DNA of 64,000 bases from Bacillus horti (GCF_030813115.1 NZ_JAUSTY010000003.1:248001-312000); one strand, 5' to 3'. Counted from the stretch's first letter, positions 16,267-24,702 are shown. Translations and numbers: made by a program. The notes: generated by a model not told the origin, from the letters alone.

Positions 16267-18105
16267 ATGAGAGGGAATATGGAGCAAGAGCAAACAGAGT
16301 TCCGCACAGAGGTCCGCCGATTGTGGGCAGACTCTGTTACTTTAGCTACTTTACAGTGGGAGTCGATTTTGGAGGAGCTTAAGCCCTTATCTATTTTCGG
16401 AAGAAACTTTAAAAGGCGACTTACTCCTTTTGAGACTGGTGAAGAAGAACTGTGGCTAGAGGAAATTCGGCTTTCCAAAGCCTTAGAGCAGATGGAGCAT
16501 GAGCTGAGGGATGAAGCATTTCTTGCGGCGTTAAGGGCTATTCCTAATCCTTTATCCTTTCTGGCTTTGTTAGAGCAAGACGAAACGGGTGATCAATCGG
16601 ATTGGTTTGTGTTAAAGCAGTTTTTACAGCAAGCCCTTGTAATTCTACAGCCTTTTCTTAAACTACAGTCAGATCTGCAACAAACACAGCGGCTTCTTCA
16701 TGCTTGCCTAGCTCCTCTAGGTGCTGAGGATAGGGGGCTATCTTTAGATAAGATCAGTCCTAGGCTTGCTGATTGTCAAGGGAAGGCTGCTCGACTTGAA
16801 AAGGAATTTCAGCAACATAAAACGCTACGAATCCAGCAGCTTGAGCGCGAACTAGAGCATGAACTAGATCAAGTACACAGGCGAGAACAACATATACATG
16901 AAGAACAAGAACACAGAAAGAGAGAGAAGCAAGGAAAGCTAATTACTCAACGTGACCGCTATGTTTATGTTTCTATCTATGATCAAAAGGCTTTGGAGAT
17001 ATGCCGTGCTCGAGCAGACCTAGAACAGAAGCAGCAAACTCCTTTTGAAATCATTTTTGCTTTAATTCCAGACGAACAGGAGAAAAAGCTAGAAAATAGT
17101 AGAAAAAAGCTTCAGAAAGAGCTAGAACGTTTAGAGCAGGAATCCTTACGTCAGTTAGCGCAAAACATCCGCCCGTTCCTGCAGGAGCTTCATCAGGTGA
17201 CGGTAGAGCTCGGTAAATGGGATTGGCGTAGGGCTAAATGGGCTTGGAAAAAAGCAAGAAATTTAGAGTGGCCGATGCTTGGAGAAAGTTTGGTTGTACG
17301 GGAGGGTAGATTTTTACCGCTGCTGGATAAGCTCGAAGGTGAGGGAAGGGCATACAGTCCCTTGCATGTTCAGGCTGAATACGGCTGCACGTTATTAACG
17401 GGAATGAATATGGGCGGTAAAAGTATAGCCCTTAAAACGATTGGCTCACTATGCTTGCAGGCTCACTTTGCCCTACCTGTGTCCGCTAGTTTCTTCCAAA
17501 CTGCTCTATTGCAAGGGCTGCAAATGATTAGTGGTGATCAGCAAAGCGTGACACAAGAACTAAGTACATTTGGAGCTGAAATGCACCAGCTTGGACAGAC
17601 ATTGGTCACATCTAATAAGCTCATCCTTCTGGATGAACTGTCTAGAGGTACGAACCCGCATGAAGGAGAGGCATTGGTATACGCTGTTATGAAGCAACTG
17701 GCTGAGAGCAAGAGACATATATCTGTCCTTGTCAGCCATTTTACATTCAAGAAGGATATTCCAAATATTCGTTGCTATCAATCTGGGGAGATGGATGGAA
17801 CGGGGAAAATTAGCTACACCCTGCGTGAAGTTCAACAAGGGGGAGCACCACGACAAGCTTTTTATGTGGCTGAGCAGTTAGGGGTTCCTACTGAAATCAT
17901 TGAGCTGGCTAAGCAATATCTTTCTAAAACGCTTAGTATAACCCAAGGGGCTAGAAAAGCTAGAAAGGCTGGAGCGGGAGAAATGAATAGAAAGACCAGA
18001 ACAGTTAGAAAGGCTGAAAAAACGGCTGAAGACAATCTAGGGAACCAAAAGGGGGAGGCGTATGGGGCAATTAAGAGTGGAGAAGGAAAAGATAGCCTAC
18101 GCTAG
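16267..18105 (+). CDS. kamC: KamC, MutS-family ATPase of the lysine 5,6-aminomutase system
   Basis: This 612-residue protein carries the MutS ATPase: Walker A TGMNMGGKS with Lys385, the STFGAEM signature near 440, Walker B LILLDELSRGTN with Asp456 and Glu457, and a switch His in LVSHF. A long charged coiled coil (about residues 190-310) replaces the lever and clamp. There is no mismatch-recognition F-x-E domain, so a DNA-repair role is unlikely. A Lys/Arg-rich tail ends it. AGGGAGGG precedes the ATG. It overlaps kamD by 44 bases, tying it to the aminomutase. Reactivation or remodelling of inactivated B12 enzyme is the probable role, inferred from context and family naming. Confidence 0.82.
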   Translation: MRGNMEQEQTEFRTEVRRLWADSVTLATLQWESILEELKPLSIFGRNFKRRLTPFETGEEELWLEEIRLSKALEQMEHELRDEAFLAALRAIPNPLSFLALLEQDETGDQSDWFVLKQFLQQALVILQPFLKLQSDLQQTQRLLHACLAPLGAEDRGLSLDKISPRLADCQGKAARLEKEFQQHKTLRIQQLERELEHELDQVHRREQHIHEEQEHRKREKQGKLITQRDRYVYVSIYDQKALEICRARADLEQKQQTPFEIIFALIPDEQEKKLENSRKKLQKELERLEQESLRQLAQNIRPFLQELHQVTVELGKWDWRRAKWAWKKARNLEWPMLGESLVVREGRFLPLLDKLEGEGRAYSPLHVQAEYGCTLLTGMNMGGKSIALKTIGSLCLQAHFALPVSASFFQTALLQGLQMISGDQQSVTQELSTFGAEMHQLGQTLVTSNKLILLDELSRGTNPHEGEALVYAVMKQLAESKRHISVLVSHFTFKKDIPNIRCYQSGEMDGTGKISYTLREVQQGGAPRQAFYVAEQLGVPTEIIELAKQYLSKTLSITQGARKARKAGAGEMNRKTRTVRKAEKTAEDNLGNQKGEAYGAIKSGEGKDSLR

Positions 18106-19654
18106 GCAGCTAGCTAAGGAAATAGCAGGGGATATGGATCAATTTATTGCTCAAAGATCAACGGTAGCCTCGGAACGAACTGTGCTTCGACTTTTAGGTA
18201 TTGATGGTGTAGCAGACTTTGTGCCCTATCCCAACTTGGTGGTCGAGCATTTACAGGATAAAGGCTTACTAGAGCAAGGAGCGTATGCTCCAGTGTTAAA
18301 TGCTATGCTCGCATGGGATTGCTCTGCCCAACAGATTGCCGAAAGAGTAGCTGCGGGGGATGTACACTTAGACAAGGTACCTCAGGTAAGCGCTCAGCGC
18401 TATGAGGAAGCAAGCAGGCAGGTAGTAGCCGAAAGACTAGCTTTGCTAGAGAGACGAAAGCAAGAAAGAGATACGTATATACAGCGCTGGGGAGACGGAG
18501 AGCAGCCCTACCTGTACGTCATCGTAGCTACAGGAGATATCTATGAGGATGTAACACAAGCGAAGGCTGCGGCTAGACAAGGAGCAGATATTGTAGCCGT
18601 AATTCGCAGTACAGGACAAAGTCTACTCGATTACGTCCCCTATGGCATTACGCGTGAAGGCTACGGTGGAACCTATGCCACACAGGAGAATTTTCGTGTC
18701 ATGCGTGAAGCGTTAGATGAGGTGGGTGAAGAGCTAGGGCGCTATATCAGACTGTGTAACTATTGCTCGGGCTTGTGTATGCCTGAAATTGCCGCTGCTG
18801 GAGCCTTGGAGAGATTGGATGTCATGCTGAATGACGCTTTGTACGGTATCCTTTTCCGGGATATTAATATGCAGCGAACGCTAGTCGATCAATATTTCTC
18901 CAGAATGATTAATGCGTATGCTGGTGTGATCATCAATACAGGAGAAGACAATTATTTAACGACTGCTGATGCTGTAGAAGCGGCTCATACGGTGCTAGCT
19001 TCTCAATTTATTAACGAGCAATTTGCTTTTCGCTCTGGGCTGACTGCTGCTCAGCAGGGCTTAGGTCATGCGTTTGAAATTAATCCAGAGCTTGAGGATG
19101 GCTTTTTACTTGAATTAGCTCAGGCTCAGCTTGCTCGTCAGATTTTTCCTGAAGCCACTTTGAAGTATATGCCTCCTACGAAACATATGACGGGGAATAT
19201 TTTCAAGGGTCATATTCAGGATGCACTTTTTAATGTCGTGTCTATCATGACCAAGCAAGGTATTCAGCTTTTGGGGATGATGACAGAGGCGATGCATACA
19301 CCGTTTATGCATGATCGTAAGCTTGCTATTGAGAATGCGCAGTACGTTTTCCGCACAATGAAAACCCTTGGAGATGAGCTTGAATTTAAAGAGGGTGGGA
19401 AAATCGAGAGACGAGCTCAGCAGGTTTTAGAGGAAGCCATTCAACTGTTGCAGGATGTACGAGATCAGGGTTTATTCCTAGCTCTTGAGGAAGGGCGGTT
19501 TGCTGACGTAAAACGCTCTAGAGAAGGTGGGCGAGGATTGTCAGGGGTATTTCTAAAAGCACCAAGCTACCACAATCCGTTTGAGGATGAATTGCGTAGT
19601 CGATTAGGCCTTGAAGCTAGGAAAGCACAGCTGGCAGGAGGTAGGGAAGCATGA
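18062..19654 (+). CDS. kamD: D-lysine / L-beta-lysine 5,6-aminomutase, alpha subunit
   Basis: This 530-residue large subunit holds the TIM barrel that binds adenosylcobalamin and most PLP contacts. With KamE it moves the terminal amino group of L-beta-lysine to C5, giving 3,5-diaminohexanoate. Recognisable blocks include VIVATGDIYEDVTQAKAAAR near residue 158, RSTGQSLLDYVPYG and LCNYCSGLCMPEIA. GGGGGAGG precedes the ATG inside the kamC end. It overlaps kamE by 4 bases (ATGA), typical for an alpha-beta pair made in equal amounts. Confidence 0.95.
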   Translation: MGQLRVEKEKIAYARQLAKEIAGDMDQFIAQRSTVASERTVLRLLGIDGVADFVPYPNLVVEHLQDKGLLEQGAYAPVLNAMLAWDCSAQQIAERVAAGDVHLDKVPQVSAQRYEEASRQVVAERLALLERRKQERDTYIQRWGDGEQPYLYVIVATGDIYEDVTQAKAAARQGADIVAVIRSTGQSLLDYVPYGITREGYGGTYATQENFRVMREALDEVGEELGRYIRLCNYCSGLCMPEIAAAGALERLDVMLNDALYGILFRDINMQRTLVDQYFSRMINAYAGVIINTGEDNYLTTADAVEAAHTVLASQFINEQFAFRSGLTAAQQGLGHAFEINPELEDGFLLELAQAQLARQIFPEATLKYMPPTKHMTGNIFKGHIQDALFNVVSIMTKQGIQLLGMMTEAMHTPFMHDRKLAIENAQYVFRTMKTLGDELEFKEGGKIERRAQQVLEEAIQLLQDVRDQGLFLALEEGRFADVKRSREGGRGLSGVFLKAPSYHNPFEDELRSRLGLEARKAQLAGGREA

Positions 19655-20436
19655 ATCAAGCTTCATTTCGTCCATACGAGTTAGATCATACACATGTTAG
19701 ACCCTATGGTGATACGTATAATGATGGAGCGATACAGCTAAGCTTTAGCTTGCCCGTCCCATACGGCGAAGAAGGGAAGGAAGCAGCGCGAAAGCTCGTC
19801 CAGAAGATGGGCTTTGAGGATGTGCAAGTGTACAGTGCTCAGGACTTGGGAGAGGGATTCAGCTTTTACATTGTGTACGGTCATTGTCAGCATGCCGTTG
19901 ATTACTCCTCTATCTATGTCCCTAAGGTAGAATCTCAGGTGATGAATTTTAAAGAGATTAATGAATATATTAAGGAGCACTTAGGAAGGAAACCTGTCGT
20001 TATTGGAGCGTGTACGGGGACGGATGCCCATACGGTAGGTATTGATGCGATCATGAACATGAAAGGCTATAACGGAGAATATGGTCTCGAGAGATATCCT
20101 GAGATAGAAGCGCTGAATATGGGCAGTCAGGTATCTAATGAACGCTTGATTGCCAAAGCGATTGAACTGAATGCTGATGCTTTGCTTGTATCACAAGTAG
20201 TTACGCAAAAAGGCTCACATATTAAAAACTTAACAGAGTTGGTTGAGCTACTTGAAGCAGAGGGCTTAAGGGAGAAGTATCTGCTGATATGCGGAGGGCC
20301 AAGGATTAACCATGAGATGGCACTAGAGCTGGGCTATGATGCTGGTTTTGGTCCGGGGTCGCTAGCCCCTGATGTGGCTTCTTTTGTCGTGCAGGAGCTA
20401 GTGAAGAGAAAGGACAGGGAACTCTCTCAAAAGTAA
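19651..20436 (+). CDS. kamE: D-lysine / L-beta-lysine 5,6-aminomutase, beta subunit
   Basis: This 261-residue small subunit has a Rossmann B12 domain. The cobalamin motif DAHTVG gives Asp125 and His127, the cobalt ligand. Lys138 in NMKGYNG is 11 residues after that His, exactly where the PLP Schiff-base lysine lies in the clostridial enzyme (His133/Lys144). LLVSQVVTQKGSH and GPRINHEMALELGYDAGFGPG complete the B12 fold. The cofactor residues all look intact, so the enzyme is predicted active. No T-tailed terminator follows. Confidence 0.95.
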   Translation: MNQASFRPYELDHTHVRPYGDTYNDGAIQLSFSLPVPYGEEGKEAARKLVQKMGFEDVQVYSAQDLGEGFSFYIVYGHCQHAVDYSSIYVPKVESQVMNFKEINEYIKEHLGRKPVVIGACTGTDAHTVGIDAIMNMKGYNGEYGLERYPEIEALNMGSQVSNERLIAKAIELNADALLVSQVVTQKGSHIKNLTELVELLEAEGLREKYLLICGGPRINHEMALELGYDAGFGPGSLAPDVASFVVQELVKRKDRELSQK

Positions 20437-20500
20437 GTGTAGAATGACCTGTGTACGGTCAGCTATTTGTAGTATTGTTCGGTCCTTGTTTAATTTCCAA

Positions 20501-20526
20501 CTGTAACGGTCATATTCGACTCTTAG
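20501..20526 (-). repeat. Inverted copy of the CTAAGGGT repeat
   Basis: Read on the minus strand it starts CTAAGAGTC and ends GACCGTTACAG, matching the 16132-16157 copy at about 21 of 26 bases. It lies in the 264-bp gap after kamE; nothing else was recognised there. Confidence 0.55.
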
Positions 20527-20700
20527 ACTTGGCTCGCTCTATTCCTTAATTAGAATTAAATAGATATAATTAAGAAGAGGATAGTTAGTTAATATAATTG
20601 CTAATATTCTCTTTTTAGGTTTGACATAATTGTTATTAAGTTTGAAGGTAGGAGTGTAGAAGAAGGGACAGAAAGATTTAGAATTTACGGGGGTGTAGTC

Positions 20701-21303
20701 ATGAATCCAATTCTTCTTGATATACCGGAACAGTTTGAAACCGAACGACTTTTATTGCGGGTGCCTCAGATTGGCGATGGAGCCATGGTTAATGAGGCAA
20801 TTAGAGATTCTTATGAATTTTTGGATGAGTGGATATGGGTTAACCAAATTCCAGAAACCGAAGAGACTGAAGCAAATGCTCGTAAACTTCGAGCGAATTT
20901 CTTTTTGCGTGAAACACTTACTTTTTATATGCTAGATAAAGTTTCCGGAACGTTCATTGGTTCTTGCAATCTAGTAAGGATAGATTGGAAAGTGCGCCGC
21001 TTTGAATTCTTTTACTGGATTAGGCAATCTGCTTCTGGACACGGATATATGAGTGAAGCCGTGGATGGAATGACACAATTTGCTTTCGAAAATCTTCAAG
21101 CCAATCGCATCGAAATACGTTGTGACACTAGAAATGATGCCAGTCGTAGGGTTGCAGAGCGTTGTGGGTATCACTTGGAAGCCATACTTATAAACAATTT
21201 TATCGATCAAGTTGCTGGCGACCTCAGAGATGAGTGCGTCTACACAAAGGTACGCTTGAAGAATGGTTCATTAGGTTACCCAACGTTACAATCAGATGAG
21301 TAA
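20701..21303 (+). CDS. GNAT N-acetyltransferase, RimJ/RimL type
   Basis: This 200-residue protein follows the ribosomal-protein acetyltransferase pattern: FETERLLLRVPQIGDGAMV at the start, GTFIGSCNLVRIDW as a central strand, and the acetyl-CoA loop around IRQSASGHGYMSEAV. It then has NRIEIRCDTRNDASRRVAE and a GYHLEAILINNF end. GGGGGTG 5 bp before the ATG supports the start. It is monocistronic. The acceptor (ribosomal protein, antibiotic or small amine) is not predictable. Confidence 0.85.
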   Translation: MNPILLDIPEQFETERLLLRVPQIGDGAMVNEAIRDSYEFLDEWIWVNQIPETEETEANARKLRANFFLRETLTFYMLDKVSGTFIGSCNLVRIDWKVRRFEFFYWIRQSASGHGYMSEAVDGMTQFAFENLQANRIEIRCDTRNDASRRVAERCGYHLEAILINNFIDQVAGDLRDECVYTKVRLKNGSLGYPTLQSDE

Positions 21304-21338
21304 ATGGGCGCTTTACTCCATTCTTTTTGCCCCATTGC

Positions 21339-21424
21339 AAATCAGTTGCTTATTCCAAAATCAGTTGAACTCTATAAAATCATTTGTATAGTATAAAATC
21401 AGTTGGAACCTATAAACTATGTTG
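21339..21424 (+). repeat. Tandem 19-bp repeat array (iteron-like)
   Basis: AAATCAGTTG recurs at 21339, 21358 and 21396, with AAATCATTTG at 21377, so the period is exactly 19 bp. A degenerate fifth unit begins near 21415. The second halves of units 2 to 4 all end in TATA. The array ends about 115 bp before the CDF transporter start. Confidence 0.75.
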
Positions 21425-21538
21425 TTAGAGTCCTCCGGTTGAAGACTAGTGGCAAAACTGTTTCTCTAGACCCACATGACCCTTAGCATGTATGATTTTC
21501 TGAGAGGAGCTTACACTATTAACCGGAGGGTACGTCTA

Positions 21539-22402
21539 TTGGAAGCATATAATGAACTTAAACAAGGAGAAAGAGGGGCCTGGCTTAGTATTATCGCCTA
21601 TGTAATTCTCTCTTTCGTTAAAATATTTATAGGACAAACAGCTAGCTCTGAAGCGTTGATGGCGGACGGCTTGAATAATGCAACGGATATCATTGTGTCC
21701 ATTTCTGTGTTGATCGGGCTAAAAATTTCTCGGAAGCCCCCTGATCGTGATCATCCTTATGGTCATTTCAGAGCAGAAACGGTGGCTTCACTCATCGCTT
21801 CTTTTATCATGGTAGCTGTTGGTCTTCATGTTCTCTATCAAGCTACGATGAAGGTGTTTCAGCCTGCTTTGGAAACTCCGGATATGGTAGCAGCGTGGAC
21901 AGCGTTAGGAGGAGCAACGGTGATGTTCCTTGTTTTTTGGTATAACCAACGATTAGCTAAAAGAATTAATAGTAATGCGATGAGAGCCGTAGCGGTGGAC
22001 AATCGGTCGGATGCGTTGGTGAGTATTGGGGCCTTTATCGGAATCGTAGGCTCACAGTTTGGTCTACCATGGCTTGATCCTTTGACGGCTTTTATCGTGG
22101 GGCTAATCATTTGTAAAACGGCATGGGATATTTTTAGGGATTCCTCACATGCCCTAACAGATGGCTTTGATGATAAGAAGCTTGAAGAGATTAAAGCAAC
22201 GATTTCGAAAATTAGTGGAGTAAAGTGTATCAAGGATATTAAAGGAAGAGTGCATGGTAACAATGTTTTTATCGACGTGATTATAGGGGTAGATCCATCC
22301 CTTAATGTTGTAGAAAGTCATACAATAACAGAAATTGTAGAGGAGAAGCTGAAAAAAGAGCATCGGATTGCCCACAGTCATATTCACATTGAACCGGAAT
22401 AA
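21539..22402 (+). CDS. Cation diffusion facilitator (CDF) metal exporter
   Basis: This inner-membrane proton/divalent-metal antiporter has five or six membrane segments between residues 18 and 190. Metal-site motifs are ALMADGLNNATD in TM2 and AVAVDNRSDALVS in TM5. The DHPYGHFRAE loop and a soluble C-terminal domain (ITEIVEEKLKKEHRIAHSHIHIEPE) complete the family pattern. It resembles the B. subtilis manganese exporters MneP/MneS. I prefer the TTG at 21539, since CGGAGGG lies about 9 bp ahead. An in-frame ATG at 21476 has no ribosome site. The product is 287 aa. Confidence 0.9.
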   Translation: MEAYNELKQGERGAWLSIIAYVILSFVKIFIGQTASSEALMADGLNNATDIIVSISVLIGLKISRKPPDRDHPYGHFRAETVASLIASFIMVAVGLHVLYQATMKVFQPALETPDMVAAWTALGGATVMFLVFWYNQRLAKRINSNAMRAVAVDNRSDALVSIGAFIGIVGSQFGLPWLDPLTAFIVGLIICKTAWDIFRDSSHALTDGFDDKKLEEIKATISKISGVKCIKDIKGRVHGNNVFIDVIIGVDPSLNVVESHTITEIVEEKLKKEHRIAHSHIHIEPE

Positions 22403-22463
22403 CTGAAACAAAAGTAAGCAAAAATAGGCAAAAGTAAAAAGCATAAGCATAAGAGTGGATCTA

Positions 22464-22497
22464 AGGGAAGCAAGAGATGAGCTGCTTCTCTTTTTTT
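22464..22497 (+). terminator. Intrinsic terminator after the CDF gene
   Basis: AGGGAAGC pairs with GCTTCTCT (one G-T), followed by seven T. Confidence 0.8.
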
Positions 22498-22612
22498 ATT
22501 TACTTTTCATTTAAGTTTAAGGTTGTGAAAGATAGGAAATAAAAAGATATTCCTTAAATGAAAGATAGGTTGATGTCATGAGACTAAGTAACAAATTTCA
22601 TTGGAGTTGAGA

Positions 22613-24652
22613 ATGGTTATCAATTATAATGAAGGGAGAAGTTATATTGAACAGCTAAAAAAGGCAGGGGTGAGGAATCTGGACATTCAAGATCACATAC
22701 TATTATGGAATAACGCTGCACTTAAAGTGCTCGATATAAGACATCATAAGCTAGAACCAGAACAATCCTTACCTGCGTATCAACTGCCTGCGAGTACCTT
22801 TCTTTATGTGGTTGGAGGAAAGGCTCAAATTTTTCTAGATAATAGGATGTATAACATAGACCGGACTTATGTGTGTCATGCTGGAAAAGGAGCATTTTTA
22901 GATATTCTAGAGATTGTTGAGGAATTGGAATATTATTTAGTTTTCTATAAAGCTACGTTGTCCCTACCCTATCGAAAGCAACTCATTCGTATACAAAAAG
23001 CTAGTAACCCTTTTCAAATTCAGTATGGGTTTGCCCCTAATCATCCTATTTCTCTGTTTTTAACGATAGAGCAGATGGATAAATACTGGCAGCAATATGG
23101 CATGCTAGAAAAGTTTAGAACGAAGGGTCTCTTTCATCAATTTGTCTATGAGCTACTTAAGCAGCTTGAGGAGCAGGGTGAAAGGATACAATCTCCCAAT
23201 CTTGTTACACAAGCCGTTCGATATTTAGAGGAGCGTTACGCAGACCCTATTACTTTGCCTTTATTAGCAGAGGATTTTGGCTGTACGCCAAGGCAGATTC
23301 AGAGGCTTTTTAAAGCAGCTTTTAAAATGGGACCAATGAAATACCTAACCATTGTACGAATAAATCAAGCAAAAGTATTACTGGACAAAGGCGATTTTTC
23401 TTTAAAACAGATTGCTGAAGCCGTCGGATATACAGATAGCTATTATTTCAGTAGGTTATTCAAAAAGTATACGGGGCTATCACCTGTCCACTTCAAAGAG
23501 CAGAGTCTAAGAGATCTAGGTCGCCAAAATCCATCCTTTCTGTCGTTTTTACCTATTGCTGTAGACAAACGACAACGGTATAGTGATGATGATAATCATT
23601 ATCACTATAAAAATAAAGGAGCATTACCGATCATGTATAAAAGTTCAAAATCAGCTATGGCTATAAGTATGATGCTTACCCTAACACTACTCCTTAGTGC
23701 ATGTTCTGGTGCTACAGGTACTGGTAGTACAAGTAGCCCTGCGACAAATTCACCAAGTCAGTCTACGGGTCAAGGTAGTGAAGCAGGAAGCAGTTCAGCA
23801 ACGGGAACAGAGGGGGCAGCTAGGATCATTCAACACCTTAAGGGTGAAATGACGCTAGAGGAAGTTCCGCAAAAAATCGTCGTCTTAGACGTTCAATATA
23901 TTGATCATATGCTTGCGCTTGGCGAACAGCCAATAGGAAGTGTTATTGCTACAAGCGATAAAGCAGACTTCCCTGAGTATTTAATGGATAAGTTACCTGA
24001 CAACGTTAAGATATTAGGAACATACCAAGAGCCTAACCTAGAAGCGATTCTGGAAAGCGGACCAGATTTAATTATTAGTACAGAGTTCCAAGAAAATGTG
24101 TATGATGATTTAACAAAAATTGCACCAACTCTGATGTTTGAAAGAAATGAGGATTGGCGTACGGTTATAGAATCTTTTGGAAAAATTTTAGATAAAGAGC
24201 AGGAAGCAAAGGATGTTGTGGAGCAATATCAGCAAAAGGTTAGCGAATTGAAGGTAAAATTAGAGGAAAAGCTTGAAGGGGAAACGGTGGCTTTAATTAG
24301 GCCGCGTGAAGAAATGATTCGCCTACACGGGACAGATCATCGTACGGCAGCTATTCTGTATACGGATCTTGGTCTGAATCCTCCTGACATGGTGCAAGAG
24401 GCAGAATCTAGTGAAAGCATTGCCCTTGAGGTGATGCCAGACTTAAACGCAGATCATCTCTTTCTCTTAATGGATGATTCGAATACAGAATTAATCGGAG
24501 AATTTCAAAATACGAACGTGTGGCAAGGCTTAACGGCTGTACAGGATGAACAGCTGTACGTGGTCAATACGACTATGTGGATTGGATACTATGGTCCTTT
24601 AGCCATTAATCTTGTTATCGACGAAATTGCTGAAGCCTTTGAAGATCAATAA
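22613..24652 (+). CDS. AraC regulator fused in frame to a siderophore-binding lipoprotein
   Basis: One open frame of 679 codons holds two proteins. Residues 1-300 are an AraC-type regulator: a cupin-like N-terminus, then two HTH units (LPLLAEDFGCTPRQIQRLFK and LKQIAEAVGYTDSYYFSRLF). A linker follows. From Met341 (base 23633) there is a full lipoprotein signal (LTLLLSACSG, Cys24 of that part), a Ser/Thr/Gly linker and a FeuA/FhuD-type iron-siderophore-binding domain. The linker DNA carries a Fur-box palindrome, promoter and ribosome site. B. subtilis Btr is a cytosolic AraC plus binding-domain fusion, but it has no signal peptide. Either two proteins are made or one membrane-spanning sensor. 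No permease genes adjoin. GGAG 6 bp before ATG 22613 sets the start. Confidence 0.85.
   Translation: MVINYNEGRSYIEQLKKAGVRNLDIQDHILLWNNAALKVLDIRHHKLEPEQSLPAYQLPASTFLYVVGGKAQIFLDNRMYNIDRTYVCHAGKGAFLDILEIVEELEYYLVFYKATLSLPYRKQLIRIQKASNPFQIQYGFAPNHPISLFLTIEQMDKYWQQYGMLEKFRTKGLFHQFVYELLKQLEEQGERIQSPNLVTQAVRYLEERYADPITLPLLAEDFGCTPRQIQRLFKAAFKMGPMKYLTIVRINQAKVLLDKGDFSLKQIAEAVGYTDSYYFSRLFKKYTGLSPVHFKEQSLRDLGRQNPSFLSFLPIAVDKRQRYSDDDNHYHYKNKGALPIMYKSSKSAMAISMMLTLTLLLSACSGATGTGSTSSPATNSPSQSTGQGSEAGSSSATGTEGAARIIQHLKGEMTLEEVPQKIVVLDVQYIDHMLALGEQPIGSVIATSDKADFPEYLMDKLPDNVKILGTYQEPNLEAILESGPDLIISTEFQENVYDDLTKIAPTLMFERNEDWRTVIESFGKILDKEQEAKDVVEQYQQKVSELKVKLEEKLEGETVALIRPREEMIRLHGTDHRTAAILYTDLGLNPPDMVQEAESSESIALEVMPDLNADHLFLLMDDSNTELIGEFQNTNVWQGLTAVQDEQLYVVNTTMWIGYYGPLAINLVIDEIAEAFEDQ
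23556..23584 (+). promoter_or_regulatory. Internal sigma-A promoter inside the AraC-lipoprotein frame
   Basis: TTGCTG (23556-23561), 17 bp, then TATAGT (23579-23584). The -10 overlaps the Fur palindrome, the usual layout for iron repression. Confidence 0.6.
23581..23607. promoter_or_regulatory. Fur box
   Basis: A 27-bp palindrome with only two non-central mismatched pairs. Its centre GATGATAATCATTATC is close to the Fur consensus. AAGGAG (23616-23621) and ATG 23633 follow, so the site should control the lipoprotein part. Confidence 0.8.
23633..24652 (+). CDS. Iron-siderophore-binding lipoprotein, probable separate product of the fused frame
   Basis: This start within the larger frame gives a complete 339-residue substrate-binding lipoprotein. 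It has charged residues, a hydrophobic core MAISMMLTLTLLLSAC with lipidated Cys24, a low-complexity linker, then the helical-backbone binding fold (VPQKIVVLDVQYIDHMLALG near 80, GPDLIISTEFQENVYDDLTK, LFLLMDDSNTELIGEFQN). It should be anchored outside the membrane and pass ferric siderophore to an ABC permease encoded elsewhere. AAGGAG lies 11 bp upstream. A strong terminator follows the stop. Confidence 0.7.
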   Translation: MYKSSKSAMAISMMLTLTLLLSACSGATGTGSTSSPATNSPSQSTGQGSEAGSSSATGTEGAARIIQHLKGEMTLEEVPQKIVVLDVQYIDHMLALGEQPIGSVIATSDKADFPEYLMDKLPDNVKILGTYQEPNLEAILESGPDLIISTEFQENVYDDLTKIAPTLMFERNEDWRTVIESFGKILDKEQEAKDVVEQYQQKVSELKVKLEEKLEGETVALIRPREEMIRLHGTDHRTAAILYTDLGLNPPDMVQEAESSESIALEVMPDLNADHLFLLMDDSNTELIGEFQNTNVWQGLTAVQDEQLYVVNTTMWIGYYGPLAINLVIDEIAEAFEDQ

Positions 24653-24668
24653 ATAGAGATGATATAAC

Positions 24669-24702
24669 AGGAGTGATTCGGTGAAATCACTCCTCTTTTT
24701 TT
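24669..24702 (+). terminator. Intrinsic terminator after the lipoprotein
   Basis: AGGAGTGATT pairs perfectly with AATCACTCCT over a short loop, followed by seven T. Confidence 0.9.

Noticed and set aside
16158-16382. 74-residue plus-strand frame between kamB and kamC
   Set aside because: It overlaps the strong ribosome site and start of kamC in another frame and shows no protein-like pattern.
16267-18105. kamC as a DNA mismatch-repair MutS
   Set aside because: It has the ATPase only; the mismatch-recognition domain is missing and the gene is embedded in and overlaps the aminomutase operon.
21339-21424. CRISPR array
   Set aside because: The repeats are contiguous with a 19-bp period, so there are no spacers of normal size, and no cas genes are present.
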